Assembly (NCBI RefSeq): GCF_024505145.1
Contig: NZ_JANIAA010000021.1
Span: 89,426-153,425 of the forward strand
Reading direction: 5' to 3'
Source: Streptomyces rugosispiralis
GTDB taxonomy: Bacteria; Actinomycetota; Actinomycetes; Streptomycetales; Streptomycetaceae
Length of the DNA stretch: 64,000 nt
In this document: positions 7,723 to 15,832 of the stretch, piece by piece
How the letters are laid out: every line of letters starts with the position of its first letter
Position numbering within the stretch: position 1 is the first letter of the stretch
The notes under the pieces: model-generated
What the model was told of the DNA's origin: nothing
The model's input: the letters and a program-made list of their open reading frames with translations, nothing else
The model's database searches: none
Translations under genes and position numbers: made by a program

Positions 7723-9389
7723 CAGCTCCCTCCCTTCACATATCCGGCGTCCTTCACCCGGATCAGCCCGTCGCCGAAGACCTTCAGCCCGGCGACCTTC
7801 TTCGTCACGGAGACGTAGTTCGTGGGCTGGATCAGATAGAGCACGGTGTGCGCGGCGCGGACGCGCTCCACCAGCCGGGCGTAGATCTTCTTGCGGGCCG
7901 GCTTGGCCGCGGTGGCGCCGCCCTCGGCGATCAGCCGGTCGATGGCGGGGTCGGAGAGCCCGCCGTAGTTCTGGGCGCCGCCGGTGCCGGCGAACACGTC
8001 GATGTTGCCCGCCGGGTCCAGCCGCCCCGACCAGTTGGTGGTCGCCGCCTGGAAGTCGCCCGCGCGGGAGTGCTCCAGGCCGGTGGCGAACTCGGTGGGC
8101 GTCAGGCTCACCGCGAAGCCCGCCTCCTTGGCCATGGCCTGGATGACCTGGCCCAGCCGGTTGTCCTCCGGGGTGGTGCTGATCTGCAGCCGCACCCGGA
8201 CCGGGGTGGTCACCCTGGCGGCCCTGAGCAGCCGCCTGGCCTTGGCCAGGTCGCGGGCCGGGCAGCGGGACCCGGTGGCGTACGGGGTGCCGGAGGGGAG
8301 CGGGCCGCAGGTGGGGCGGTAGCGGCCCTGGAAGACGATGGTGTTGATCAGGTCGCGGTCCAGGGAGAGGTCGAACGCCTCGCGCACCCGTACGTCCCGC
8401 GCGATCGGGGTGTCGATCCGGCCCGGCGGCGCCCCGGCGCCCTTGGTGTTGCCGATGTTGAGGGTCAGTCCGTAGTAGCCCAGCGAGGGGGAGTGGAACA
8501 GCTGGAGCCCGGGTTCGGTGAGCGCCCGGCCCACCTGGACCGGGTCCATCTGGTCGCCCACCTGGATGTCGCCGGACTGGAGGTTCGCCAGCCGGACGTT
8601 GCCGTCGGTGATGGTGCGGTAGATCACCCGCCGCAGATGGACGGCGTCGGCGTCGTAGTAGTTCGGGTCCTTGTCCAGCACGATGCGGTCGCCCACCACC
8701 CGCTCGGCGTAGCGGAACGGGCCGACGCAGGTGGGGTGGCTCGCGAACCCCTTGCCGTAGCGCTTCAGCGCGGTGGGGGACATCACCATGCCCGCGCGGT
8801 CGGCGAGCAGCGCGAGCAGCGGGACGTACGGCTTGGTCAGCCGCAGCCGTACGGTGTCGTCGCCGACCGCCTGGACCGAGGTGAGGAGCTTCAGCTCGCT
8901 CGCGCGCACGGAACCGGTCAGCGTCCGGTGGCGGTCGAGGGAGGTCTTGACCGCCTTGGCGTCCATCCGGGTGCCGTCGGCGAACCGGACGCCGCGCCGC
9001 AGCCGGATGGTGACGGTGCGGCCCCCGTCGCTCGTCGTGGGCGGGGCGGCGGCGAGCTGCGGCACGATCCGGTTCGCGCCGTCGACGTCGTAGAGCTTCT
9101 CGCACATCGCGGTGAACACGGTCCGGCCCACGGCGGTGCTGGCAAGGGTGGGATCCAGCTTGTCCGGGTCCGATTTGAGGGCGATGGTCAGCGTTCCGCC
9201 GTCGCGGGCGGGCCGGGGGTCGGTCATCCGGTCGGCGCCCACCTCGGCCGTGGGGGAGGCCAGGGAGGCGCAGCCGGCGGTGGCACCGGCGGCCAGCAGA
9301 CACAGCACCCGGGCGGCGAGTGCGGCGGCGCGCGGTCGGTGGCGGGTGGGTGGGGGCCGGTCGCTGGGTCCGCTCGTTCTTTGGCGCAT
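7722..9389 (-). CDS. peptide ABC transporter substrate-binding lipoprotein
   Basis: 555 aa, family 5 extracellular solute-binding protein (SBP_bac_5). It has an Arg-rich N-terminus, then a hydrophobic stretch ending in the lipobox ATAGC at about residue 40. Mature motifs include GGTLTIALKSDPDKLDP and the VGPFRYAE and NYYDADAVHLRRVIY segments. It is anchored outside the membrane and delivers peptides to the permeases. It is the first gene of the six-gene operon. An operator-like palindrome for the divergent FadR-type regulator lies about 75-95 bases upstream of its ATG. Confidence 0.93.
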   Translation of the reverse strand: MRQRTSGPSDRPPPTRHRPRAAALAARVLCLLAAGATAGCASLASPTAEVGADRMTDPRPARDGGTLTIALKSDPDKLDPTLASTAVGRTVFTAMCEKLYDVDGANRIVPQLAAAPPTTSDGGRTVTIRLRRGVRFADGTRMDAKAVKTSLDRHRTLTGSVRASELKLLTSVQAVGDDTVRLRLTKPYVPLLALLADRAGMVMSPTALKRYGKGFASHPTCVGPFRYAERVVGDRIVLDKDPNYYDADAVHLRRVIYRTITDGNVRLANLQSGDIQVGDQMDPVQVGRALTEPGLQLFHSPSLGYYGLTLNIGNTKGAGAPPGRIDTPIARDVRVREAFDLSLDRDLINTIVFQGRYRPTCGPLPSGTPYATGSRCPARDLAKARRLLRAARVTTPVRVRLQISTTPEDNRLGQVIQAMAKEAGFAVSLTPTEFATGLEHSRAGDFQAATTNWSGRLDPAGNIDVFAGTGGAQNYGGLSDPAIDRLIAEGGATAAKPARKKIYARLVERVRAAHTVLYLIQPTNYVSVTKKVAGLKVFGDGLIRVKDAGYVKGGS

Positions 9390-9471
9390 GGCGGAATGCC
9401 TCACTGCTGGGGATGTCGGGGCGTGCGCGCTGCGGTGTGGCCAGGATGGCGCAGGGACCGCAGTTGGTCCA

Positions 9472-9484
9472 TTGGTAGGACCAA
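9472..9484. promoter_or_regulatory. FadR/PdhR-type operator between the peptide-importer operon and gntR
   Basis: TTGGT-AGG-ACCAA is a perfect inverted repeat matching the TNGTNNNACNA pattern known for FadR-subfamily GntR regulators. An extra TTGGTCC at 9464-9470 pairs with GGACCAA at 9478-9484, making a second, overlapping dyad. It lies in the 337-base divergent spacer, the only strong dyad I found there. The rest of the spacer (9390-9726) holds no gene, only purine-rich GGAAAGC-like repeats at 9650-9720. Confidence 0.75.
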
Positions 9485-9726
9485 ATCGATGTCGGTGGAC
9501 GCTAGCGCGCGGACCCGGTGGCTCCGGTTGCCCACCCGTCACCACCTGGTTAAATCCGCTCGCGGCGGCGACAGGGCGGAGGCCGGGTGGAGGCTGGGAG
9601 GACGCCGGGGAGACGCCCGCCGGGTGTGAGACTCTGGACCACCGACCGGACCGGAAAAGCTGAGGAAAGCCGAAGAACCGGACCGGAAAGCTCAGAAGGC
9701 TGAAGAAGGCGGAGGAAAGCCAGGAG

Positions 9727-10452
9727 ATGGACTGGCGGCAACTGCGGCACTCCACCCTGTCGACGCCGGACGCCCTGGCCGTCGGCCTGGAGCGGCTGAT
9801 CCTGAGCGGAGAGCTGGCGCCCGGTTCCCGCGTCCCGCCGGAGCGGGAGCTCGCGGAGAGCCTCGGCGTCTCCCGGGGCTCGGTCCGCGAGGCGCTGCGC
9901 GCCCTCGCCTCGCGCGGACTGGTCGCCCGGCGCCCCGGCTCCGGCACCGTCGTGCTCGACCCGGGGGCCACCCCGCGCGGCGACATCCTGGCCTCGGGGC
10001 TCGATGCCACGGCGGAGCTGTTGCAGGTCATGGAGGTGCGCGCGTGCATCGAGCCCTCGGTGACCGCGCGGGCCGCCCGCCGCGCCACCCCCTCCGACAT
10101 CGTCCAGCTGCACGCCCTGCTGGACGCGATGCGACGGGAGCCCACGCGGCAGGAGTTCACCGACCTGGACCGCACCTTCCACCGCGCCATCGCCCAGTAC
10201 ACCCGCAACCCCCTGCTGCTGCGGCTGCTGGACCGGGTCTACGAGATCGGCGAGCCCGGTCGGCGCGAGACCTCGCTGTCCGCCGCCCGCCGGCGCGCCA
10301 CCATCGAGGAGCACCAGGCCATCCTGCGGGCGATCGAGGCCCGCGATCCGGAGGCGGCCCGAGCGGCCTCCGAGGCGCATCTGGACTCGGTGCTGCACCG
10401 GATCGAGGAGCAGCGAAAAAAATCTTCGGACCGGGATGTCGAGAACGCGTGA
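9727..10452 (+). CDS. GntR family transcriptional regulator (FadR/FCD subfamily)
   Basis: 241 aa. An N-terminal winged helix at about residues 12-75 contains GSRVPPERELAESLGVSRGSVREALRALASRGLV. A helical FCD ligand domain (about 95-225) has the metal/ligand histidines in TFHRAI, EEHQAI and EAHLDS. The ATG is 11 bases after a GGAGG. It is divergent from the peptide importer/ggt operon and, with the PdhR-like operator in between, most likely controls that operon and itself. The effector is not deducible, but FCD proteins usually bind small carboxylates or amino acids. Confidence 0.9.
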   Translation: MDWRQLRHSTLSTPDALAVGLERLILSGELAPGSRVPPERELAESLGVSRGSVREALRALASRGLVARRPGSGTVVLDPGATPRGDILASGLDATAELLQVMEVRACIEPSVTARAARRATPSDIVQLHALLDAMRREPTRQEFTDLDRTFHRAIAQYTRNPLLLRLLDRVYEIGEPGRRETSLSAARRRATIEEHQAILRAIEARDPEAARAASEAHLDSVLHRIEEQRKKSSDRDVENA

Positions 10453-10515
10453 CCGGCTCCGTCCCCGGGGTGAACGCGACCACAATGGGTCGCATCCGCA
10501 TCAAGGAGAACCACG

Positions 10516-10935
10516 ATGGCCAAGTACCTGCTGCTGAAGCACTACCGCGGCGCTCCGGCTCCGGTGAACAACGTGCCGATGGACCAGTGGACGCCGGAGG
10601 AGATCTCGGCGCATATGCGGTACATGAACGACTTCGCGGCCCGGCTGGAGAAGACCGGCGAGTTCGTCGACGGCCAGGCGCTCGCCCCCGAGGGGTCGTG
10701 GGTGCGGTACGACGGTGAGGGGCGGCCGCCGGTCACCGACGGTCCGTTCGCCGAGACCAAGGACCTCATCGCGGGCTGGATGGTGATCGACGTCGACAGC
10801 CATGAGCGCGCCGTCGAACTGGCCGGTGAGCTGTCCGCCGCTCCGGGGAAGGACGGGAAGCCGATCCACGAGTGGCTGGAGGTGCGCCCGTTCCTGGCCG
10901 CCGAGCCCAGCACCACGGAGTGCACTTTCAAGTGA
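10516..10935 (+). CDS. DGPF/YciI-related domain protein
   Basis: 139 aa with the family signature DGPFAETKD at about residues 75-83 inside a YCII-type ferredoxin-like fold. DGPF proteins are usually encoded next to ECF sigma factors of the ECF42 group, and here the sigma gene starts within the stop codon of this gene (GTGA overlap). The molecular role of DGPF proteins is unknown. The coupling suggests that the two work together. An AAGGAG-type site precedes the ATG. Confidence 0.88.
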   Translation: MAKYLLLKHYRGAPAPVNNVPMDQWTPEEISAHMRYMNDFAARLEKTGEFVDGQALAPEGSWVRYDGEGRPPVTDGPFAETKDLIAGWMVIDVDSHERAVELAGELSAAPGKDGKPIHEWLEVRPFLAAEPSTTECTFK

Positions 10936-12116
10936 CGCAGATGAACGAGGCCCTGATCAGGAGCCTCACGCCGGGCGTGCTCGGCGCCCTCGTCCGCCGC
11001 GGAGCCGATTTCGCGGCGGCCGAGGACGCCGTGCAGGAAGCGCTCATCGAGGCGGTCCGCGTGTGGCCGGCCGACCCCCCGCGTGACGCGAAGGGCTGGC
11101 TGACCACCGTGGCCTGGCGCAAGTTCCTCGACGCGACCCGCGCGGATGCCGCCCGCCGCAGGCGCGAGGACGTGGTCGAGGAGGAACCGGCGCCCGGCCC
11201 CGCGGCCTCGGTGGACGACACCCTCCAGCTCTACTTCCTGTGCGCCCACCCGTCGCTGACGCCGTCGTCCGCCGTCGCGCTCACGCTGCGCGCGGTCGGC
11301 GGCCTCACCACGCGTCAGATCGCCCAGGCGTACCTGGTGCCCGAGGCGACCATGGCGCAGCGCATCAGCCGGGCCAAGCGCACCGTCGCCGACGTACGGT
11401 TCGACCGGCCCGGCGACGTCGCCACCGTGCTGCGCGTGCTGTACCTGGTCTTCAACGAGGGCTACTCGGGCGACGTCGACCTCGCCGCCGAGGCCATCCG
11501 GCTCACCCGGCAGCTCGCGGCCGCCATCGACCACCCCGAGGTGGCCGGGCTGCTCGCCCTGATGCTGCTCCACCACGCCCGGCGCGCCACCCGGACCGCG
11601 CCCGACGGCGGTCTGGTGCCGCTCGCCGAGCAGGACCGCTCCCGGTGGGACACCGAGGCGATCGCCGAGGGGGTGGAGATCCTTCAGGCGGCGCTGGCCC
11701 GGGACCGGCTGGGCGAGTTCCAGGCCCAGGCCGCGATCGCGGCCCTCCACGCCGACGCGCCCACCGCAGAGGAGACCGACTGGGTGCAGATCGTGGAGTG
11801 GTACGACGAGCTCGCGGGGCTGACCGACAGCCCGGTCGTCCGGCTCAACCGGGCGGTGGCGGTCGGCGAGGCGGACGGCCCGCGCGCCGGGCTGGCCGCG
11901 CTCGCGGAACTGGACGCGGCTTCCCCCAGCTCTTCGAGCGGGGGACACCCGTTGCCCCGCCGCGCGGCGGTGGCGGCGTACCTCCATGAGCGCGACGGCG
12001 ACCTGGCGACGGCGGCCCGGCTGTACGCGGAGGCGGCCCACCAGGCACCCAACCTCGCCGAACGCGACTACCTGACCCGCCAGGCCGCCCGGCTCAACAC
12101 CGGCCGGTCCCACTGA
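10932..12116 (+). CDS. ECF sigma factor, ECF42 type, with TPR-like C-terminus
   Basis: 394 aa from the GTG overlapping the DGPF stop (VTQMNEALIRSL). An ATG 9 bases on is the alternative. Region 2 (ADFAAAEDAVQEALIEAVRVWP) and region 4 (LTTRQIAQAYLVPEATMAQRISRAK) are followed by a conserved about 220-residue C-terminal extension containing VVRLNRAVAVGEADGP and ERDYLTRQAARL. This architecture plus the DGPF neighbour defines ECF42. These factors lack a classical anti-sigma factor, and the extension is thought to regulate activity. Oddly, a short GC palindrome is inserted in frame in the extension (11922-11945), adding about ten Ser/Pro/Gly-rich residues. Confidence 0.92.
   Translation: MTQMNEALIRSLTPGVLGALVRRGADFAAAEDAVQEALIEAVRVWPADPPRDAKGWLTTVAWRKFLDATRADAARRRREDVVEEEPAPGPAASVDDTLQLYFLCAHPSLTPSSAVALTLRAVGGLTTRQIAQAYLVPEATMAQRISRAKRTVADVRFDRPGDVATVLRVLYLVFNEGYSGDVDLAAEAIRLTRQLAAAIDHPEVAGLLALMLLHHARRATRTAPDGGLVPLAEQDRSRWDTEAIAEGVEILQAALARDRLGEFQAQAAIAALHADAPTAEETDWVQIVEWYDELAGLTDSPVVRLNRAVAVGEADGPRAGLAALAELDAASPSSSSGGHPLPRRAAVAAYLHERDGDLATAARLYAEAAHQAPNLAERDYLTRQAARLNTGRSH
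11922..11945. repeat. palindromic element inserted in the ECF42 sigma gene
   Basis: TCCCCC-A-GCTC, loop TTC, then GAGC-GGGGGA: a near-perfect hairpin with one bulged A. Similar CCCCCAGCT palindromes are scattered through Streptomyces intergenic regions, and a relative occurs in this window at 63797-63820. Here it lies inside a coding sequence, in frame, encoding part of ASPSSSSGGHP where related proteins run straight from an LDAL-like helix into the next helix. Confidence 0.7.
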
Positions 12117-12143
12117 CGCGCGCCGCGTCGGCGAGGAGCCGGT

Positions 12144-12731
12144 TCACGGGCGGACGTAGCGGTCGGGGTTGCCCTGCGGCCAGTTGACGGTGAGGCTCTG
12201 GCCGTCCGCGCTGACCACGGCGTGGCCACCGGAGATGGTCTCGCCCTGGCAGGTCATGGTGACGGCCATGCTCGCGCTGATCGTCCCGGGGCAGGACTTG
12301 CCCTGGTACCCCACGCTCAGGGAACCGCCGGACACGGTCATCACGAGCGGCTTGCCGTTCGGGTCGCGCACCGTGGAGTACCAGGTGCCCTGCACGCTCG
12401 CCGGGGCGCCCGCCCGGGTCGGCGCGGGGGCCTGCGTCTTCGGGGCCGTACGGCGCGGGGCCGGGGTGGTGCCGTCGGCGGTGCGGGTGGCCCGGGGGCT
12501 GCTCGGGCTCGCGCTGGGGCTCTTGGCGGGCTTCGTACGGCTCGGGCTGGGGCTCGCGCTGGTGGGGGCGGCGGACGCGGTGCCGCGTTCGGCGGCGTCC
12601 GTCTTCTGGGCGGACGCCGTCTTGTCGGAGGCGCCGGACGACCGGGTGTCCTTGTCGTCGTTGCCGCAGCCGGTCAGCGCCAGAGCCAGTACCGCGACGG
12701 CCACGGTGGCGGCCGCATTCATTTTCCGCAC
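12144..12731 (-). CDS. hypothetical lipoprotein with Ser/Thr/Pro-rich linker
   Basis: 195 aa from a GTG at 12731 (VRKMNAAATVAVAV), which gives a charged n-region and has AGGG just upstream. The ATG three codons in is the alternative. The signal peptide ends in the lipobox LALTGC (Cys about 22). A disordered Ser/Thr/Ala/Pro/Lys-rich linker runs to about residue 110. A compact C-terminal beta-rich domain (QGTWYSTVRDPNGKPLVMTVSGG) has two cysteines that could pair. The role is unknown. An extracellular, membrane-tethered location is likely. It is monocistronic with a long structured upstream region. Confidence 0.82.
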   Translation of the reverse strand: MRKMNAAATVAVAVLALALTGCGNDDKDTRSSGASDKTASAQKTDAAERGTASAAPTSASPSPSRTKPAKSPSASPSSPRATRTADGTTPAPRRTAPKTQAPAPTRAGAPASVQGTWYSTVRDPNGKPLVMTVSGGSLSVGYQGKSCPGTISASMAVTMTCQGETISGGHAVVSADGQSLTVNWPQGNPDRYVRP

Positions 12732-13260
12732 GAGAATCCCTGATATTCCTGAGTGAACGGGGAAGGCATGAGGGAAGATCTTGACAGGCGGCCGCGCCAA
12801 AACTCCACGGATTCCGGAGATGTTCTCCAGGAAATGTTTACTGGAATCCGGATCAGTTTCCCGTGGAGCTTTCTCCTGGTGACATTCTCGCGGCGGCTTT
12901 CCGGAGCGGTCGCCATACCGGGGACGGGCCCATGGTCCACCGCCCCGCGGCCGGGTCCGCCCGGCACCTCCCGTCCGATGACCTCCGGCCGCGACCCGGG
13001 TGAACGGGGGGTTAAGCGACCCGGAAAGGCTGGTTACGGAGATGTCCTCATTTCTTGTGCGACCCCCTTCGAATAACCCCATGACCTGCGACTGCGGAAA
13101 GCCCTCGGGAAACTAGGGAATTCCCGGAGCAACCGCTTGCCGTTCATCACGGTCTACCGGGGCGATCGGAAACACCAAATAGCCGATCGCCGGCGCCGGT
13201 GACCGCACCGCCTTTCCCGCCGGCCCGATCGGCACTGATTGCACGAAGGGCCAATTCCCT
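12732..13260. other. 530-base spacer with nested inverted repeats
   Basis: I see no gene here. The stretch is relatively AT-rich and structured. CTCCACGG (12803-12810) pairs with CCGTGGAG (12861-12868). Inside, CGGATTCC (12808-12815) pairs with GGAATCCG (12843-12850), and GGAGA-TGT-TCTCC (12816-12828) forms a small hairpin. It could be a 5' leader of the minus-strand lipoprotein gene, whose start is about 75 bases away, or a regulatory region. The promoter of the calcium-binding protein gene should lie in its right half. Confidence 0.5.
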
Positions 13261-14106
13261 ATGCGCAGGTACCGAACCCTGGCCGCCACGGCCACCCTCG
13301 CTCTCGCCCTGGGCGGACTCGCGCTCGCCGCGCCCGCCGCCCAGGCGGCCCCGACGGCCTCGGGCTCTCTCGTCCACGAGGACGGCGAGCTCTGGTACAA
13401 GGCCGCCGCGGGACAGAAGAACAATCTCACGGTCTCCGAACAGATCGTCAGCCGTGGGGAATTCGAGTCCTATTACGTCCTCACCTTCCGTGACCGGGGT
13501 GACATCACGATCGACCCGGAGGCGGCGAACTGGGACGAGTGCGCCTACCCGACCGCGAGCGATCACACCGTCGCCCGGTGCGCGGTGGAAATCCCGCAGA
13601 ACTCCGACGACTCCGATGACTTCGACGTCGATCTCGGTGACGGCGACGACACCGCGAAGATCGACCCCGATGGTTCGGCCTACGGCGGAATTCACGGCGG
13701 TGCCGGCGACGACGTCCTCCAGGGCAACGCCGCGGACGTGTTCTACGGCGAGGGCGGCAACGACAAGATCGACGGTGGCGGCGGGGTCATGGGCTTCGGC
13801 GCCTACGGCGGCGACGGCGACGACACCATCACCAACTGCGCGCAGGAATGCCACGGCGGCGCCGGGAACGACACCATCACCGGTGGCGACGAGGACAACG
13901 TCCTGCGCGGCGACGCCGGTAACGACATCCTCCGTGGTGGCAAGGGCACCGACGAGATCTACGGCGGCCAGGGCGACGACCAGCTCTACGGCGAGGAGGG
14001 CGACGACACCCTCTTCGGCAACAGCGGCGACGACGTGCTGTGGGGCGGCCAGGGCAATGACACCCTCTCCGGCGGTCCGGGCAGCAACGAGGTCCACCAG
14101 GACTGA
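13261..14106 (+). CDS. secreted calcium-binding (RTX/hemolysin-type repeat) protein
   Basis: 281 aa with a Sec signal peptide (MRRYRTLAATATLALALGGLALA, cleavage near AQA-AP). A beta-type domain of about 80 residues follows, then from about residue 145 to 275 some ten GGxGxDxL nonapeptides (for example GGAGDDVLQ, GGQGDDQLY, GNSGDDVLW), which in this family bind calcium in a parallel beta-roll. The four cysteines (DECAYP, ARCAVE, TNCAQECHGG) may form disulphides. No catalytic domain is present, so it is probably a structural or binding protein of the cell surface. A strong terminator follows it. Confidence 0.9.
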   Translation: MRRYRTLAATATLALALGGLALAAPAAQAAPTASGSLVHEDGELWYKAAAGQKNNLTVSEQIVSRGEFESYYVLTFRDRGDITIDPEAANWDECAYPTASDHTVARCAVEIPQNSDDSDDFDVDLGDGDDTAKIDPDGSAYGGIHGGAGDDVLQGNAADVFYGEGGNDKIDGGGGVMGFGAYGGDGDDTITNCAQECHGGAGNDTITGGDEDNVLRGDAGNDILRGGKGTDEIYGGQGDDQLYGEEGDDTLFGNSGDDVLWGGQGNDTLSGGPGSNEVHQD

Positions 14107-14130
14107 GACCGGGCAGGACCAGGTCTCACC

Positions 14131-14161
14131 GGGCCGGGGCTCCCCTCACGAGCCCCGGCCC
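14131..14161. terminator. bidirectional hairpin terminator
   Basis: Perfect 12-bp arms GGGCCGGGGCTC and GAGCCCCGGCCC with a 7-base loop lie between two converging genes, 25 bases after the calcium-binding protein stop and 38 bases before the binding lipoprotein stop. Confidence 0.85.
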
Positions 14162-14198
14162 TCCCCTTCGCCCACGCCCTGTTGCCTGCTTTCCCCGG

Positions 14199-15338
14199 CT
14201 ACTTCCCCCAGATCTCGCGATACGCCTGCCGATAGCCCTCGGAGTCCCACGACAGGGCGCCACCGCTGTTCGCGGCGGTGGTGATGTGGACCGGGGGAAC
14301 GTATCCACTGGCGGGCTTGTCCGCGAAGGCGCGGTTGAACTCATCGGCGATCTGCCAGCCCTGTTCGGAGAGGGGCTCGGGCACCGTGGCCGCCTGGAAC
14401 CGCTCGCCGTTGACGCGCTGGAAGGCCGACGGGTCGCCGTCCCCCGCGCCGATGTTGAACGGGGCGCCCGCGCCGTCCTTGCCCGCGGCGCGCAGGGCGG
14501 CCGCGGTGTGGCGGAAGTACAGGTCGTTGACGGCGGCCGAGTACGTCCACTTGTCGCCGAAGCGGGAGAGCAGGGACCGGACTTCCCCGATGGCGCGCTT
14601 GTTGACCTCGGGTATCGGCATGTTCTGGTAACTCAGCAGCTTGACGTCGGAGCAGGTGGCGAGCTCCTTCTTGATCAGGTCCGACTTGTGCTTCGCGAAG
14701 GAGACCGTGCGGTCGGTGAACAGCACCACGCCCGCGCGGCCGCCCGAGTGGGCGATGATCCAGTCGGCGCTGATCTTCGCGACGTCCTCGACCCGGGTGG
14801 TGACGTTGGTGAAGAGACCGGGGCTTCCGTCCGGGCCCGGGGTCGGGGCGGCGTGCCAGCCGATCACCGGAATGCCCGCCGCCTTGGCCTCCTTGATTCC
14901 GTCGGCGACGCCGGCGGCGTCCAAACCGGCGATGGCGATGCCGTCCGGTTTGAGCGCGAGCGCCTGCTTGAAGGCCGACCGGTAACCGTCCGGGGTGCCC
15001 TGGCCGTTGATGGTGCGGGCGCTCCACCGCAGCAGCTTCGCGGCTTCCTGCACGCCCTGGGCGACTCCGGCCGGACCGGGGTTGGAGAGGTCATGGGCGA
15101 TGAAGACGATGCTCTTGCCGTGCCCGGCCGCCGCGGGCCCGGTGGTGGGGCCCTTCCAGGGGGCGTCGACGGCCTCCGCCTTCTTGACGGCTTGTTTCGC
15201 TCTGGAGAGGACGGTCGGGCAGCCGGGCTTTTCGGCGGTCCGGTGGGTCGTGGTGGAGGCGGCGCCGGGCTCGCAGCCGGCGGTGGCCACGGCCAGCAGC
15301 GCGATGGCCGTCAGGGCCGCCTTGCGGGTGGGGTGCAC
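14199..15338 (-). CDS. substrate-binding lipoprotein of sugar (RbsB-like) type
   Basis: 379 aa from a GTG at 15338 preceded by GAGGAG. The lipobox is VATAGC. The mature protein has the periplasmic-binding-protein fold typical of pentose/ribose binders (SIVFIAHDLSNPG near the start, ALKPDGIAIAGLDAAGVADGIKEAKAAGIPVIGWHA, and GRAGVVLFTDRT). No permease or ATPase gene is adjacent, so this is an orphan receptor. It may feed a transporter elsewhere or act as a sensor. The ligand cannot be read from the sequence. Confidence 0.88.
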   Translation of the reverse strand: MHPTRKAALTAIALLAVATAGCEPGAASTTTHRTAEKPGCPTVLSRAKQAVKKAEAVDAPWKGPTTGPAAAGHGKSIVFIAHDLSNPGPAGVAQGVQEAAKLLRWSARTINGQGTPDGYRSAFKQALALKPDGIAIAGLDAAGVADGIKEAKAAGIPVIGWHAAPTPGPDGSPGLFTNVTTRVEDVAKISADWIIAHSGGRAGVVLFTDRTVSFAKHKSDLIKKELATCSDVKLLSYQNMPIPEVNKRAIGEVRSLLSRFGDKWTYSAAVNDLYFRHTAAALRAAGKDGAGAPFNIGAGDGDPSAFQRVNGERFQAATVPEPLSEQGWQIADEFNRAFADKPASGYVPPVHITTAANSGGALSWDSEGYRQAYREIWGK

Positions 15339-15832
15339 GGGTCTCCTCGCAGGGCACGGAGTGGTACGGAGGGTACGGGCCGGGGACGGACCGAGGGTGG
15401 GCCAGGGGCCGGGAGCAGACAGGTTACGGGTGGCGGTGGCGGGCCGGGCAGCCCCCTTCGGAACCCGTGACCCCATCGAGCACAGTCGTGAACAAGCCAG
15501 CCCACCCACCACGCTCGGTCTCCACCCCATGACCACCGGCTGGCCATCTCCCGGCCACCGGTTGGGCGATTGGCGGGGCGCCGGGGGATGCGTAGATGAC
15601 CGTAGATGACCTAAACCCTGCAAATCGTGGAAATTCCGTGGTCGTTGAGAGGCCATGTCTTGCGCGTGTGCGCGCAAGCGGTAGTGTTCACGCCCGGTCA
15701 GACATGTGGCGCGATTCCATCGCTCGCATGCCGGCCGGAATCGCCTTCGCCGACGTCCCGTTTCCCGGTGTCGGCGATCGGCGGCAACAACACCTCGGTC
15801 ACCGCTCAGGAGCACATCGAAGGAGGACCTGG
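15339..15832. other. divergent spacer upstream of the conservon
   Basis: This 494-base stretch contains no convincing gene. It holds a 9-base tandem duplication (GTAGATGAC, about 15591-15608) and the conservon promoter with its palindrome (given separately). The left part carries upstream sequence for the binding-lipoprotein gene. Confidence 0.5.
15659..15687 (+). promoter_or_regulatory. cvnA promoter overlapped by a perfect palindrome
   Basis: TTGCGC (15660-15665), a 16-base spacer and TAGTGT (15682-15687) resemble a vegetative -35/-10 pair. CTTGCGCG and CGCGCAAG (15659-15666 and 15671-15678, 4-base spacer) form a perfect dyad covering the -35 box and the spacer, as expected of a repressor site. 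The start codon lies about 140 bases downstream. Confidence 0.55.

Noticed and set aside
10941..12116. Start of the ECF sigma factor at the internal ATG
   Set aside because: Possible, but the GTG at 10932 overlaps the DGPF stop and fits coupled translation, so it was preferred.
12753..13076. 107-codon plus-strand frame in the structured spacer
   Set aside because: No convincing ribosome site, codon use unlike the neighbours, and it overlaps the nested inverted repeats.
13147..14097. Open frame of about 316 codons opposite the calcium-binding protein gene
   Set aside because: It is the reverse reading of GGxGxD codons, giving a Val/Ala/Asp-rich product with no signal or domain. The plus strand has a signal peptide and calcium repeats.
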